A DNA stretch of 44,444 bases from Balneolaceae bacterium (GTDB lineage: Bacteria > Bacteroidota > Rhodothermia > Balneolales > Balneolaceae), in the NCBI GenBank assembly GCA_034521495.1, contig JAXHMK010000003.1, positions 1 to 44,444 on the forward strand, in the 5' to 3' direction. The translations under genes and the position numbers were made by a program. Below, piece after piece: positions 26,391-35,991 of the stretch. The notes below the pieces were generated by a model. That model made no database searches, was not told the origin of the DNA, and saw only the letters and a program-made list of their open reading frames with translations. How positions within the stretch are numbered: the first letter of the stretch is position 1; every line of letters starts with the position of its first letter.

Positions 26391-29300
26391 ATGAAGATAA
26401 AATCAGACAATTCACTATTTGCAATGCTGCTCCGTACTATCGCAAAAGCGGGGTTGAGCATGTACCTTGTTCTGTTTTTGTGCTCTTCCGTTAATGCCCA
26501 GGATATCCAGACAGTTCATGAAGTTTCAGGAACTGTTACGGATGCCAATGATGGCGAGACACTCCTGGGAGTTAATATTATGGTAGTAGGTACAACTACC
26601 GGTACAACTACAGACATGGAAGGAAACTACTCTCTATCGGTCCCATCACCAGATGCCCAGTTACGATTCTCGTATATAGGCTATCAACCTGTTGTGGTGG
26701 ATGTAGACGGACGAAATACGATAAATGTGGAGATGGAGATTTCTGCTATTCTTGGCGAAGATCTCATTGTTACAGGATATTCTGCTCAGAGGCGAATAGA
26801 TCTTACAGGGTCTATCAGTGTAGCCGATGTTCCCCAGATGCAGAAAATTGCTGAGTCATCTGTAAACCAACAGTTACAAGGTCAGGTTTCAGGTGTAACA
26901 GTTTCGCAATCAGGTCAGCCGGGCGATGAGCCCTCTGTACGAATACGGGGAGTTGGTAATTTTGGTAATGTAAATCCGCTTTATGTTGTTGATGGTGTTC
27001 CCACCAGCAGTATTGGCGATTTGAACCCCAGGGATGTTGAATCGTTACAAGTTTTGAAAGATGCTTCTGCGGCATCTATTTACGGTTCAAGGGCATCAAA
27101 CGGGGTGATAATTATCACTACAAAACAGGGGCGTCCGGGATTGAGCGTTACTTTTGATTCGTATGTGGGGTACGAAACCCCCAAACATCACGGCAATGCT
27201 TTTAATATTGCTTCTCCTATGGAGATGGCCGAACTGGAGTGGCTGGCCTATAACAACTCAGGTCTCACCCCTTCATCTTCCCTGTACGGAAGCGGTTCAA
27301 CACCCCAATTACCAGATTATATAGCTCCGACCGGTGCAATGGAGGGAGAGGTAAATCACGATGATTACTATGTGAATCCCTACTACACAGATACGGCTGA
27401 TTTGGGAAACTTTTTCCGAATTACTCAGGCCAATAAACAGGGTACCAACTGGTTCCAGGAGATCTTTAAACCTGCTTATACAGTGAACTCTAACTTATCG
27501 GTAAGCGGTGGTACAGATGATGCCAGTTACATGTTATCGTTGAATTATATTAATGAAGAAGGCACCCTGCTGCGAACCTATAATGAACGGTACACGCTTC
27601 GTGTAAATACACAGTTCAACCTGACCGAAAATATTCGTGTTGGCCAGAACGCATCAATAGCCATGTGGGAAAATCCACAGGCTGGTTCACTTAATGAAGG
27701 TACAGCCACAGGTATGGTCTATCGGCAGCAACCCATTATTCCCGTTTACGATATAGCCGGGAACTTTGCGGGTAATTTCGGAGCTCCTTTGGGTAATGCC
27801 AGTAATCCGGTTGCACAGCGCGAACGAACCATGAATAATACGGGCGAAAATAATCGAATTTTTGGTAATGTATTTGCTGAAATCGATTTTCTCGAAAATA
27901 TAACTTTCCGTTCTAATTTTGGCGGCAGTTATGCTACCAGTAATTGGAGTTGGTTCCAGTTCCCTGAATATGAAAATGCAGAAAATGCTGTTGTAAATTT
28001 ATATGGAGATGGAGCCTGGAACGGCACAAACTGGACCTGGACAAATACGGTTACATACACAGATCTGCTGGCCGATGTTCATAATGTCACTGTTTTATTA
28101 GGAACGGAAGCGAACGAAGATACCGGCCGCGAACGTGGCGGAACCCGGACCGACTATTTCTCATTCAATCCTAATTATGTGAACCTGAGCAATGGTGCCG
28201 GAGATCCCACCAACTATAGCTGGCAGTACGAGAATGCACTGTTCTCTCTCTTCGGCCGTGCCGAATACAATTACGATAACCGGTACCTGCTGAATGCAAC
28301 CGTTCGGCGAGACGGTTCCTCCCGATTTCTCGATAATCGATACGGTTTATTTCCATCCGGTAGTATTGGATGGCGTATTTCTGAGGAGGAATTTATGCGT
28401 GATGTTGACTGGTTGACAAACCTTCAATTACGTGCAGGATATGGCGTAATGGGGAACCAGTTGAATGTTGCAGCAGACAATGCCTACTCACTTTTTGGAG
28501 GAAACCAGCTTTCTACATTTTATCCGATAACAGGCGGGCCTACCATATTCCAGGGATTTGCACAAACGCGAATCGGTAATCCTGGGGCACGCTGGGAAGA
28601 GTCTCATACAATGAATTTCGGTGTAAATACCATGTTGTTTGAGGGAGCTCTTGAGATTGATATGGACTTCTATAAAAATGATGTGCGAGACTTGTTGTTC
28701 AACCCGGAATTGCCCGGACAGGCCGGCCTTGCATCACAGCCATATGTAAATGTTGGTAATGTAGAAAACAAAGGGCTTGATATGTCCATTACAGGACGCA
28801 GGGATATCTCCCAGGATTTCAACATGAGTGCAACGGTTAACTTTACTACATACAGCAATGAAGTGGTAAAAATTGCCGAAGGTGTTGATAATTTCGACGG
28901 AACAAGCCGGCGCTTTGGCAGCGGTAATCCTATTGTCAGAAACCAGGTTGGTTGGCCGATATCCACATTCTTTGGTTATAAAATTGAAGGATTTTGGAAC
29001 GAACAGTCAGAAATTGACCAGGCCAATGCAAGTGCAGGCGGCGTGTACCAGGAAGAGGCAGCTCCCGGTAGATTCCGATATGCTGATGTAAATGGCGACG
29101 GACGCATTACTGCCGATGATCGCACCAGGTTGGGTGATCCACATCCCGATTTTACATACGGACTGGATCTCACCGTCAACTACAAAAGTTTTGACGTGAG
29201 TGCATTCTTCTATGGGTCGCAAGGCAATGATATCTGGAACCAGGTAAAATGGTGGACCGATTTCTATCCCTCTTTCCAGGGAGCGAAAAGTAAAACCGCT

Positions 29301-29663
29301 TTGTACGATTCCTGGACACCAGACAACCACAATGCCACAGCACCCATCCAGGAAAATGCCGGTTCTACGGCTACGAACCTTGTGCCCAACTCCTATTATG
29401 TTGAGGATGGTTCATATCTGAGATTGAGAACGTTCCAGGTTGGATACTCATTCACTCCCGATATGCTCTCATATGTTGGATTGAACAGGCTGAGGGTTTA
29501 TGTACAAGCCCAGAACTTGTTTACCATCACAAATTATTCAGGGCCCGATCCTGAAGTAGGTAATACACAGTCAGCCAATGCCAGCACCACAAGTTTTGGT
29601 GTAGATGAAGGTGCATATCCAACCTCCCGCCAGTTCCTGGTTGGGTTTAATCTCGGATTTTAA
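26391..29663 (+). CDS. SusC/RagA-type TonB-linked outer-membrane transporter
   Basis: 1090-aa outer-membrane receptor that moves oligosaccharides or peptides into the periplasm using TonB energy, working with the SusD lipoprotein encoded next. A signal peptide ends near A36 (CSSVNAQ). A carboxypeptidase-regulatory-like beta domain follows (about 43-118: VSGTVTDANDGETLLGVNIM to FSYIGYQPVVVDV). A TonB-box-like stretch DLIVTGY is next, then the plug (about 131-245) with the SusC-type motif NPLYVVDGVPTSSIGDLNPR and KDASAASIYGSRASNGVIII. The remaining 850 residues are a 22-strand barrel ending in the aromatic FLVGFNLGF. No glycosidase or lyase lies next to the pair, so the cargo cannot be guessed. 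Confidence 0.95.
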   Translation: MKIKSDNSLFAMLLRTIAKAGLSMYLVLFLCSSVNAQDIQTVHEVSGTVTDANDGETLLGVNIMVVGTTTGTTTDMEGNYSLSVPSPDAQLRFSYIGYQPVVVDVDGRNTINVEMEISAILGEDLIVTGYSAQRRIDLTGSISVADVPQMQKIAESSVNQQLQGQVSGVTVSQSGQPGDEPSVRIRGVGNFGNVNPLYVVDGVPTSSIGDLNPRDVESLQVLKDASAASIYGSRASNGVIIITTKQGRPGLSVTFDSYVGYETPKHHGNAFNIASPMEMAELEWLAYNNSGLTPSSSLYGSGSTPQLPDYIAPTGAMEGEVNHDDYYVNPYYTDTADLGNFFRITQANKQGTNWFQEIFKPAYTVNSNLSVSGGTDDASYMLSLNYINEEGTLLRTYNERYTLRVNTQFNLTENIRVGQNASIAMWENPQAGSLNEGTATGMVYRQQPIIPVYDIAGNFAGNFGAPLGNASNPVAQRERTMNNTGENNRIFGNVFAEIDFLENITFRSNFGGSYATSNWSWFQFPEYENAENAVVNLYGDGAWNGTNWTWTNTVTYTDLLADVHNVTVLLGTEANEDTGRERGGTRTDYFSFNPNYVNLSNGAGDPTNYSWQYENALFSLFGRAEYNYDNRYLLNATVRRDGSSRFLDNRYGLFPSGSIGWRISEEEFMRDVDWLTNLQLRAGYGVMGNQLNVAADNAYSLFGGNQLSTFYPITGGPTIFQGFAQTRIGNPGARWEESHTMNFGVNTMLFEGALEIDMDFYKNDVRDLLFNPELPGQAGLASQPYVNVGNVENKGLDMSITGRRDISQDFNMSATVNFTTYSNEVVKIAEGVDNFDGTSRRFGSGNPIVRNQVGWPISTFFGYKIEGFWNEQSEIDQANASAGGVYQEEAAPGRFRYADVNGDGRITADDRTRLGDPHPDFTYGLDLTVNYKSFDVSAFFYGSQGNDIWNQVKWWTDFYPSFQGAKSKTALYDSWTPDNHNATAPIQENAGSTATNLVPNSYYVEDGSYLRLRTFQVGYSFTPDMLSYVGLNRLRVYVQAQNLFTITNYSGPDPEVGNTQSANASTTSFGVDEGAYPTSRQFLVGFNLGF

Positions 29664-29689
29664 AAGAATTAAATAGACAGAGGTCTAAT

Positions 29690-31603
29690 ATGAAGAACTC
29701 AAAAAATGTAATCATCATACTTGTACTAATCTTTACCGCAGGTATGTTCACAAAAGCGTGCGGAGATGAATTTCTTACGCGCCCTGCTATGGGATCGCTG
29801 AGTGAAGATGTAGTAGCCGATCGCAACGGCGTAGAAACACTTTTAATGGGGGCTTATGGGGCTCTCAGTCAAACCGGTAACCAGGGCTGGGGAGATGGCC
29901 TTCCGGGAGACGGAGCCTGGGCAGTTTGCCCCTCCAACTGGCTTTATGGAAGTGTTATGGGAACTGAAGCTCACAAAGGAAGTGATGCAGGTGACCAGCC
30001 ACAAATGAACACCCTCGGAGGTATGAACGTATCACCCTCCACAGGATTCATAAACCTGAAATGGAGAGGTCTTTACGAAGGTATTGCCCGTACAAACTCT
30101 GTGCTGAGTGTACTGCCAGATGTACCTGTTTCTGAAGGTGTTTTCAGCGAGGCAGATAAAGCCAGGATAGAAGCTGAAGCGCGTTTTCTGCGCGGACACT
30201 TCTACTTTGAGCTGAAGAGGTTCTATAATAACGTTCCATGGATCGATGAAACTGTGGATGCACTTACACCTCAGCCAAATGACCAGGATATCTGGCCAAA
30301 GATAGAAGCGGATTTCCAGTTTGCATTTAACAATCTCCCGGCTGTTCAAGCACAGGCTGGACGACCCAATAACTGGGCGGCTGCATCATATCTCGCCAAA
30401 TCCTATATGTACCAGGAGAAATTTTCGGAGGCCAAATCCTTGTATGATCAAATCATTTCCGATGGTAATACCTCTAACGGATTGGCATATGACCTTGTAC
30501 CGCTCGATCAGGTACATAACCCGGTCAATAAAAACAATGCAGAATCGGTTTTTGCTATTCAGGCATCTGCCGATGACGGGACAGGCACTATTCAAAATGC
30601 TAATCCCGGGATGATGCTCAATTATCCGTATAACAGTCCGTTTCGCTGCTGTGGTTTTTACCAGCCTACACTTTACCTGGTAAATTCCTTTCAAACAGTT
30701 GATGGAAAACCACTGATTAACGACTTCCTTTCAACTCCTGTGAAAAATGATCTGGGAGTTCTTTCAAGTGAAAATTTTGAGCCTCACAGCGGTACTCTCG
30801 ATCCACGGCTTGACTGGACGGTTGGCCGTCGCGGTGTTCCGTTCCACGACTGGGGACCACACCCCGGTCAGCGATGGGTGCGCGACCAGGCATATTCCGG
30901 TCCATATGCTTCCAAAAAGCACATCTGGTGGCAAAAAGATGATCAGGATGTAAACAATCCGAGTCAGTGGGCACCCGGTACATCGTATAACATCCCGATT
31001 ATTCGTTTTGCTGATGTCCTGTTGATGGCAGCCGAAGCGGAAATCGAAACAGGAAGCCTGTCACAGGCACTGGAGTATATTAACCGTGTACGAGCACGTG
31101 CTGCGGATCCATCTGCATGGGTTAAAAACGAATTCAATGAAGGATATGCTTTTGAAATCGTAAGCAGTGAAGCAGAGATGCTGGCACTCGAACCCACCTC
31201 CGGAAGCTGGGTAGTACGGGAAGATACTGGAACCACGTTTGTGTATCTGGGCGGCGGTGCAGCCGATATCAATAATTGGAATGAGTATACAGAGCCTAAT
31301 TATAATATCGATCTGTATGATGATCTTGGCACTCAGCAGCAAGCCAGGGAAATCGTACGGTTTGAACGCAAGCTGGAACTGGCCCTTGAAGGCCACAGGT
31401 ACTTTGATCTGGTTCGATGGGGAATTGCTGAGGATGAAATCAATGAGTTTATGGACTACGAAGGTGATTTCTTCCCGGCTTCATATCTCAATGAAGGGCA
31501 GTTTACACCAAACAGAAATGAATACTTCCCGATTCCACAAAGACAGATCGACTTGAGCACTGTTGGTGGAACTCCGGTTTTACAACAAAATACAGGTTAC
31601 TAA
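29690..31603 (+). CDS. SusD/RagB-type nutrient-binding lipoprotein
   Basis: 637-aa surface lipoprotein that caps the SusC barrel and captures substrate. The lipoprotein signal ends at C24 (FTKAC). The SusD N-terminal region starts at DEFLTRPAMGSLSEDVV, with the helical TPR-like core around ARIEAEARFLRGHFYFELKR and NWAAASYLAKSYMYQEKFSE. The C-terminal RagB/SusD domain has YNIPIIRFADVLLMAAEAEI and ALEYINRVRARA, then FERKLELALEGHRYFDLVRW and the final NEYFPIPQRQIDLS. It starts 26 bp after susC, with the purine-rich AGAGG as a weak ribosome-binding site, and is closed by a strong terminator. Confidence 0.95.
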   Translation: MKNSKNVIIILVLIFTAGMFTKACGDEFLTRPAMGSLSEDVVADRNGVETLLMGAYGALSQTGNQGWGDGLPGDGAWAVCPSNWLYGSVMGTEAHKGSDAGDQPQMNTLGGMNVSPSTGFINLKWRGLYEGIARTNSVLSVLPDVPVSEGVFSEADKARIEAEARFLRGHFYFELKRFYNNVPWIDETVDALTPQPNDQDIWPKIEADFQFAFNNLPAVQAQAGRPNNWAAASYLAKSYMYQEKFSEAKSLYDQIISDGNTSNGLAYDLVPLDQVHNPVNKNNAESVFAIQASADDGTGTIQNANPGMMLNYPYNSPFRCCGFYQPTLYLVNSFQTVDGKPLINDFLSTPVKNDLGVLSSENFEPHSGTLDPRLDWTVGRRGVPFHDWGPHPGQRWVRDQAYSGPYASKKHIWWQKDDQDVNNPSQWAPGTSYNIPIIRFADVLLMAAEAEIETGSLSQALEYINRVRARAADPSAWVKNEFNEGYAFEIVSSEAEMLALEPTSGSWVVREDTGTTFVYLGGGAADINNWNEYTEPNYNIDLYDDLGTQQQAREIVRFERKLELALEGHRYFDLVRWGIAEDEINEFMDYEGDFFPASYLNEGQFTPNRNEYFPIPQRQIDLSTVGGTPVLQQNTGY

Positions 31604-31623
31604 CTTTTAAACTTTAAATTCTA

Positions 31624-31657
31624 AAAAGGGCACATGTTTACTGTGCCCTTTTTTTTT
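31624..31657 (+). terminator. Strong terminator of the susCD operon
   Basis: Arms GGGCACA and TGTGCCC around a short loop, followed by nine T. It lies about 20 bp after the susD stop. Confidence 0.92.
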
Positions 31658-31995
31658 GGAATGTATTCTCTACATTCTGTCTGACTCAAGTAATTGATTT
31701 TTCAGAATTAATTGTTGACACGAAATAAGAGATGTAAGGGTAGTTGTAGTTGACTGTTTCATTCTGATTATTGCTCACAGCAAAGTTGCCAACACGTTAA
31801 ATTTGTAAGAAAATCATCATCAGGAGGAGTATTTTTGTAAAAGCAACTATTGCAAATGTCTGACTTCAATAGTATATATTCGTGGAAACATTAATTTATT
31901 TTTAATATTGTAGAGCTAACAATAAAATAGGACAGCGATCCCCAAAGCCGACGGTAGGTTATTCGTGGATAGAGATGTAATTTAGAAGGTTAAGT
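31658..31995. other. Intergenic region before the response regulator
   Basis: 338 bp, AT-rich. No ORF, tRNA or clear hairpin. AGAAGG at 31984-31989 may serve as a ribosome-binding site for the response-regulator gene. Confidence 0.45.
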
Positions 31996-32373
31996 ATGGA
32001 ATCGAACCCCAAAATTTTAATCGTAGAAGATGAGTTGGTTTTACAATTGATGCTCGAGCACATGCTAAAAAAAATGGGGTTCGAGCATTTAGGTACAGCC
32101 ACCAAAGGTGCGTCTGCTATCCAAAAAGCCAAAGAAGACTCTTACGATCTAATCCTTATGGATATAATGCTACAGGACGAAATTGATGGCATTGAAGCCT
32201 ACAGGGAGATCAAAAAAGAGAAAGAGATACCGGTTATCTATATTACCGGGAATACCGATCCGCGAAATAAAGAAAAAGCAAAAAATTTAGGATATCATGA
32301 CTATATGGGGAAACCGATTACTTTTTCACATCTAAAAAATTCTATTGAAAGGCTTAACTTGTTGAAAGATTGA
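31996..32373 (+). CDS. Single-domain response regulator (CheY-like receiver)
   Basis: 125-aa protein made of a receiver domain only. The acidic pocket is E11/D12 (IVEDE), the phosphoacceptor is D56 in DLILMDIML, the switch Thr is T84 in IYITGN, and the conserved Lys is K106 in YMGKPI. It has no output domain and no adjacent histidine kinase, so it probably acts as a phosphorelay intermediate or by protein contact, with its kinase encoded elsewhere. DEIDGIEAYREIKK is typical of the group of stand-alone receivers paired with PAS-histidine kinases. It is convergent with the peptidoglycan hydrolase gene (37-bp gap). Confidence 0.93.
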   Translation: MESNPKILIVEDELVLQLMLEHMLKKMGFEHLGTATKGASAIQKAKEDSYDLILMDIMLQDEIDGIEAYREIKKEKEIPVIYITGNTDPRNKEKAKNLGYHDYMGKPITFSHLKNSIERLNLLKD

Positions 32374-32410
32374 AAATTGATGCAATTCATATTTTTGTAT
32401 GTTTCTATTA

Positions 32411-34882
32411 TTAGTTCTGTGATTTTAGAAACACTTCCGTTTTCTTTTTTAGCATTCCACTGTCAAGATATTCCTGCAGATGCTCCCCCGGACAAGATGT
32501 ATCCGCCCAATCTCCGTGGCCATAAATGTCATTTAAACTCAAATTATATTTTTGAATAGCATAGGCCGTCATTTCTGCAATGGCATTGAGTTGTGCTTCC
32601 GTCGGTTCCTGTTGATTATAGTTCCCCATCACACTTATGAGCAGATGTCCGCGCGGATCATATGTGGTATTGGTTTCACCCGCGTATTTGGGATCTCGAC
32701 CTTCATAAATATTTCCGTCCAGATCGATTAAATAGTGATAAGGCAGATCCCACCAGTTGCGATCCTCCGCGCCCCATTCAAACAGGTTGTTCAGGATTTT
32801 AATGGGATCGTCTTCCGGTTCAAGCGGTTCGGCACTCCCGGAATGGTGTAGCGTAATTTGATTGATGGTATGAGGAACACGAAGCCGGTATTCAGCTGAT
32901 CCGGTGCTTAGGGCCGAAGCCCTGTCAACCGGCAGCGAGTTTACTGTAGCGACCTCAAACTGGGCCATGCCGCTGTCGAAATTAGTGTTGATCAGGCCAA
33001 CATGATAACCGTACCAGTTCATCGCTTCGCCAGGCTGAAGAAAAAACTGCTCAGACACACCATTTCGATAGAGCTGAACGGTAACCCTTTCGTTGATCTC
33101 CGTACTATCTTTCTTCTCAGAAGAGATACCCATGAAGTGCCCGGGATATGGAGTTGATTTCAACATTCGTGAAAAGACAAGGCTGAAGTCACGGAATTGA
33201 AGTGTATCTCCGTGCATCAGGTTTCTGCGCACGGCATTGGCATCATACCCTAACGGTTCATGCTCAGCCCAATCCTCTCGTTTTATTACATTTTCAGGAA
33301 GCCTGGCAGAATCCCTTATGGCTGATTCAATAACTTCTGTTTTGATCGGCTCAGAAAGCACACCCTCTATACCAGCCCGATTTACCCCGGAAACGACAAT
33401 ATCGGACGGACGCTTCATCCCTTCTCCTCCAAAAAAATCGATCTCACGATGAAAAGCGGGATAGTATTCCACTTCCCATTGGTCATTTAATTTTGTTCTC
33501 ACAAGCCACCATTGAATATCATCTCCATTTTGTGGTTGAAGAGTTAGCGACCAGTAAGAGTTAAAATCGTGAAATGTAACCGCCGGTGCATCCGGAACAG
33601 TTGTTGAGATCCAGGGGGATGCAGGAATCAGTGATGGATATGCATTCGGCCCGGCGGCAAGAATTTGGTTGAAATCATCGGGGTTTTCCATGAACGTTTT
33701 CATGCTGAAGTGAACGGCACCGGTTACATTCGGAAATGCCCGTGATGTATATAATTGGCCGGTGATTTCATTCGCCGGCCATGATGATAAAATTCGGCTT
33801 GTAAACAGTCCCGGCCAGATATGCCGGTTGTAATCGTTCTGCTCCACCCACCAATCCAGCATGATGGGAAACGGCTGCCCAACCTGATCCAGACGATAAT
33901 AGATCTGAGGTGTAAAATAATCCACCCAGCCCTCCTTCAGCCAGAGCCGGGCATCGGCATAGAGTTCATTGTAAGCATCGAATCCGGTAGTATACTCAGG
34001 ATAACCCGGCCGCCAGATTCCAAACGGACTGATCCCAAATTTTACGTGAGGTTTTACTTGTTTGATCTCTTCAGACAGTTCTCTCATCAATGTATCCACA
34101 TTACTTCGCCGCCAGTCTTTCCGGGAGAGTGTTGTGCCCTTTTCGACGGCTTTTTGCCAGCTTTCAGTGTCCGGGAAATCGGCTCCGTCAGCGTAGGAGG
34201 GATAGGGATAGAAATAATCGTCAAAATGAACGCCGTCGATATCATAGCGCTCAACCACGTCTAAAATGACTTCGATCGTATGCTGACGAACCTCAGGAAT
34301 GCCGGGATCGAGCCAAAGATAATCGCCATATTCATGGACCCAGTCTGGCTGTATTTTGCTGATATGATCGGGCGAAATTTCTGATTTATCTGAAGGATGG
34401 CCGGCACGATAGGGATTGAACCAGGCGTGTAATTCCATTCCCCGTTTATGAGCTTCTGTTACAGCAAACTCAAGCGGATCATATGCAGGCAATGGCGGTT
34501 GTCCCATTTTCCCGGTCAGGTAGTACGACCAGGGTTCATGGGGTGAGGGGTAGAGAGCATCAGCCGCGGGACGAACCTGGAAAATGATGGCGTTGAAATT
34601 CAATGCAGCAGCACGATCCAGGATGTCAATCATCTCTTCTTTCTGTCTGTCCACGGGCAGGCCGGGCTCAGAAGGCCAGTCGATATTTGCAACAGTAGCC
34701 ACCCATACGGCCCGAAATTCCCGGTTTGGTTTGAGACCGTCAACCTGCTGAACCGATGGTTTTTCAATCTCTGGTGGTTGTTGTTCCTCAACGATAGATT
34801 CGGTGGACCGACAACTTAGTATAGTCAGCCATAGAATTGGTAACAGAAGAAATAAACGGATCTTCAAAAGCCCTGATATCAT
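32411..34882 (-). CDS. GHL10 glycosidase - N-acetylmuramoyl-L-alanine amidase fusion lipoprotein (full copy)
   Basis: 823-aa two-enzyme lipoprotein. The lipobox ends TILSC (C24). Residues about 55-370 form a GHL10 (PF02638) barrel: EFRAVWVATVANIDWPSEPG, FNAIIFQVRPAADALYPS and GVHFDDYFYPYPS. The middle (about 430-650) is a linker with Ig/FN3-like and beta-rich sequence. Residues 666-810 are an amidase_2/PGRP domain with zinc ligands H679 (TLHHSG), H789 (YGHGDW) and C797 (TSCPGEH). In E. coli the GHL10 protein DigH cuts denuded peptidoglycan glycans at the division site, and amidases make that substrate. A single protein that strips stem peptides and then cuts the glycan is therefore a plausible reading, but it is inferred. 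Bases left of 32968 lie outside the duplicated unit, so only this copy keeps the amidase. Confidence 0.93.
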   Translation of the reverse strand: MISGLLKIRLFLLLPILWLTILSCRSTESIVEEQQPPEIEKPSVQQVDGLKPNREFRAVWVATVANIDWPSEPGLPVDRQKEEMIDILDRAAALNFNAIIFQVRPAADALYPSPHEPWSYYLTGKMGQPPLPAYDPLEFAVTEAHKRGMELHAWFNPYRAGHPSDKSEISPDHISKIQPDWVHEYGDYLWLDPGIPEVRQHTIEVILDVVERYDIDGVHFDDYFYPYPSYADGADFPDTESWQKAVEKGTTLSRKDWRRSNVDTLMRELSEEIKQVKPHVKFGISPFGIWRPGYPEYTTGFDAYNELYADARLWLKEGWVDYFTPQIYYRLDQVGQPFPIMLDWWVEQNDYNRHIWPGLFTSRILSSWPANEITGQLYTSRAFPNVTGAVHFSMKTFMENPDDFNQILAAGPNAYPSLIPASPWISTTVPDAPAVTFHDFNSYWSLTLQPQNGDDIQWWLVRTKLNDQWEVEYYPAFHREIDFFGGEGMKRPSDIVVSGVNRAGIEGVLSEPIKTEVIESAIRDSARLPENVIKREDWAEHEPLGYDANAVRRNLMHGDTLQFRDFSLVFSRMLKSTPYPGHFMGISSEKKDSTEINERVTVQLYRNGVSEQFFLQPGEAMNWYGYHVGLINTNFDSGMAQFEVATVNSLPVDRASALSTGSAEYRLRVPHTINQITLHHSGSAEPLEPEDDPIKILNNLFEWGAEDRNWWDLPYHYLIDLDGNIYEGRDPKYAGETNTTYDPRGHLLISVMGNYNQQEPTEAQLNAIAEMTAYAIQKYNLSLNDIYGHGDWADTSCPGEHLQEYLDSGMLKKKTEVFLKSQN

Positions 34883-35272
34883 TTGATGAAGTTTTTATTG
34901 GGTTGAAAAATCAAAAATTATAGACCAAATAATAAGGTTTTTTTGCGAACGGAGTAACCACGGGGATAAATATTCATAATCAAAAATATCTCTGCGCCAT
35001 TTCAGATGACTCTATCAGAAAGGGGAAGGTTCAAGAATTAGCAGGGGCAGCAGGATTGTTCTCTCAATATTCGCGGATTAAATAGAAACGTATTGCATAA
35101 AGATCCAATCATTTTAAAAATGAAGTTTCCAACAAATATGTGTGACAGAACTGATAATAATATTTCGCATTAGTTATTAGAGATAGGATGGAGATGATTG
35201 ATTTAGATATTCAAAAACTTTTCTACTCCAACCTTTTTAATGCCAGAGAGACTTAGAAAAAGGAATTAAATT
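34883..35272. other. Divergent intergenic region, left duplicate copy
   Basis: 390 bp between the divergent GHL10 and small-lipoprotein genes, nearly the same as 40618-41007. It must contain both promoters. No ORF or strong hairpin was seen; differences between copies are a handful of substitutions. Confidence 0.5.
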
Positions 35273-35728
35273 ATGAGATCTAATTATTTGCGAATTCTTA
35301 CCATAACAATTTTTCTGCTAACACTAATAGTGACATCATGCAAGGATTCAACCAGTTCTGAAAGTTCATTCATCGAAATTACTGACAGTTCATATTCTGT
35401 TGTTCAATTAAATGGATGCGACATTGATTCGGGTGCTTCAGCCACACGGTTTCAATTTGTATTGAACTTTGATTCAAGTTCAGGAGTAGATATTAGTGGA
35501 ATTGAGTTCGACATTTTATTTGAAAGCGGTACGGAAGGTGAAAATATTTTTGAAGATGACTTTGAAGTCGTTGGACAATCACTTGAATTTGACTTCTGCT
35601 TTAGATTTGGAAGTTCTTCATCATGGATTGAAATCTATCCATCTATTCTGGCTAATAATGAGGAGTTAGTAAGTAATGAAATTACGATCAGGATAGAGAG
35701 GCCGGAGGATGCCAATAAGAATTCATAA
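35273..35728 (+). CDS. Small hypothetical lipoprotein (left copy)
   Basis: 151-aa protein with a hydrophobic leader and a lipobox ending IVTSC (Cys at residue 23), then a Ser/Thr/Glu-rich linker and a beta-rich acidic body (VQLNGCDIDSGASATRFQF, FCFRFGSSSSWIEIYPSIL). No family was recognised. AAAGGA upstream of the ATG is a reasonable ribosome-binding site. It lies between the GHL10 and lyase genes, divergent from the first and convergent with the second. The translated copy at 41008-41463 is identical, while neighbouring sequence has changed slightly, which suggests selection or recent conversion. Confidence 0.8.
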   Translation: MRSNYLRILTITIFLLTLIVTSCKDSTSSESSFIEITDSSYSVVQLNGCDIDSGASATRFQFVLNFDSSSGVDISGIEFDILFESGTEGENIFEDDFEVVGQSLEFDFCFRFGSSSSWIEIYPSILANNEELVSNEITIRIERPEDANKNS

Positions 35729-35738
35729 TAGATTGATT

Positions 35739-35762
35739 TTGATTATTCATCAAGATAATCAA
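35739..35762 (+). terminator. Hairpin after the small lipoprotein gene (left copy)
   Basis: Perfect 8-bp arms TTGATTAT and ATAATCAA, with loop TCATCAAG, 10 bp after the stop codon; only a loose T-rich stretch follows (GATTTTTAATT). The same hairpin occurs at 41474-41497. Confidence 0.5.
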
Positions 35763-35991
35763 ATAACTGATTTTTAATTCACATTCGGGCTTCTCGGCCT
35801 ATCTTTTGACTAAAATTTGGTTAAACCAATTACTTTTTCCTTATTTCCAAGTCAGCTGTAGCAGACGGTAATAGATACCTTTCCATTATCTAAGGCTCTT
35901 TTGCAATTTTACTTTCCGAAAGCAATCAGATGTAATCTAAAGTGCCACAAACCGCTAAACAGTTACAATAAATTCCAATAAGGAGAGTCCA

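Noticed and set aside
33821-34264. 147-codon plus-strand ORF (and its copy at 39556-39999)
   Set aside because: Antisense shadow of the GHL10 domain; codon pattern follows the minus-strand gene and there is no ribosome-binding site.
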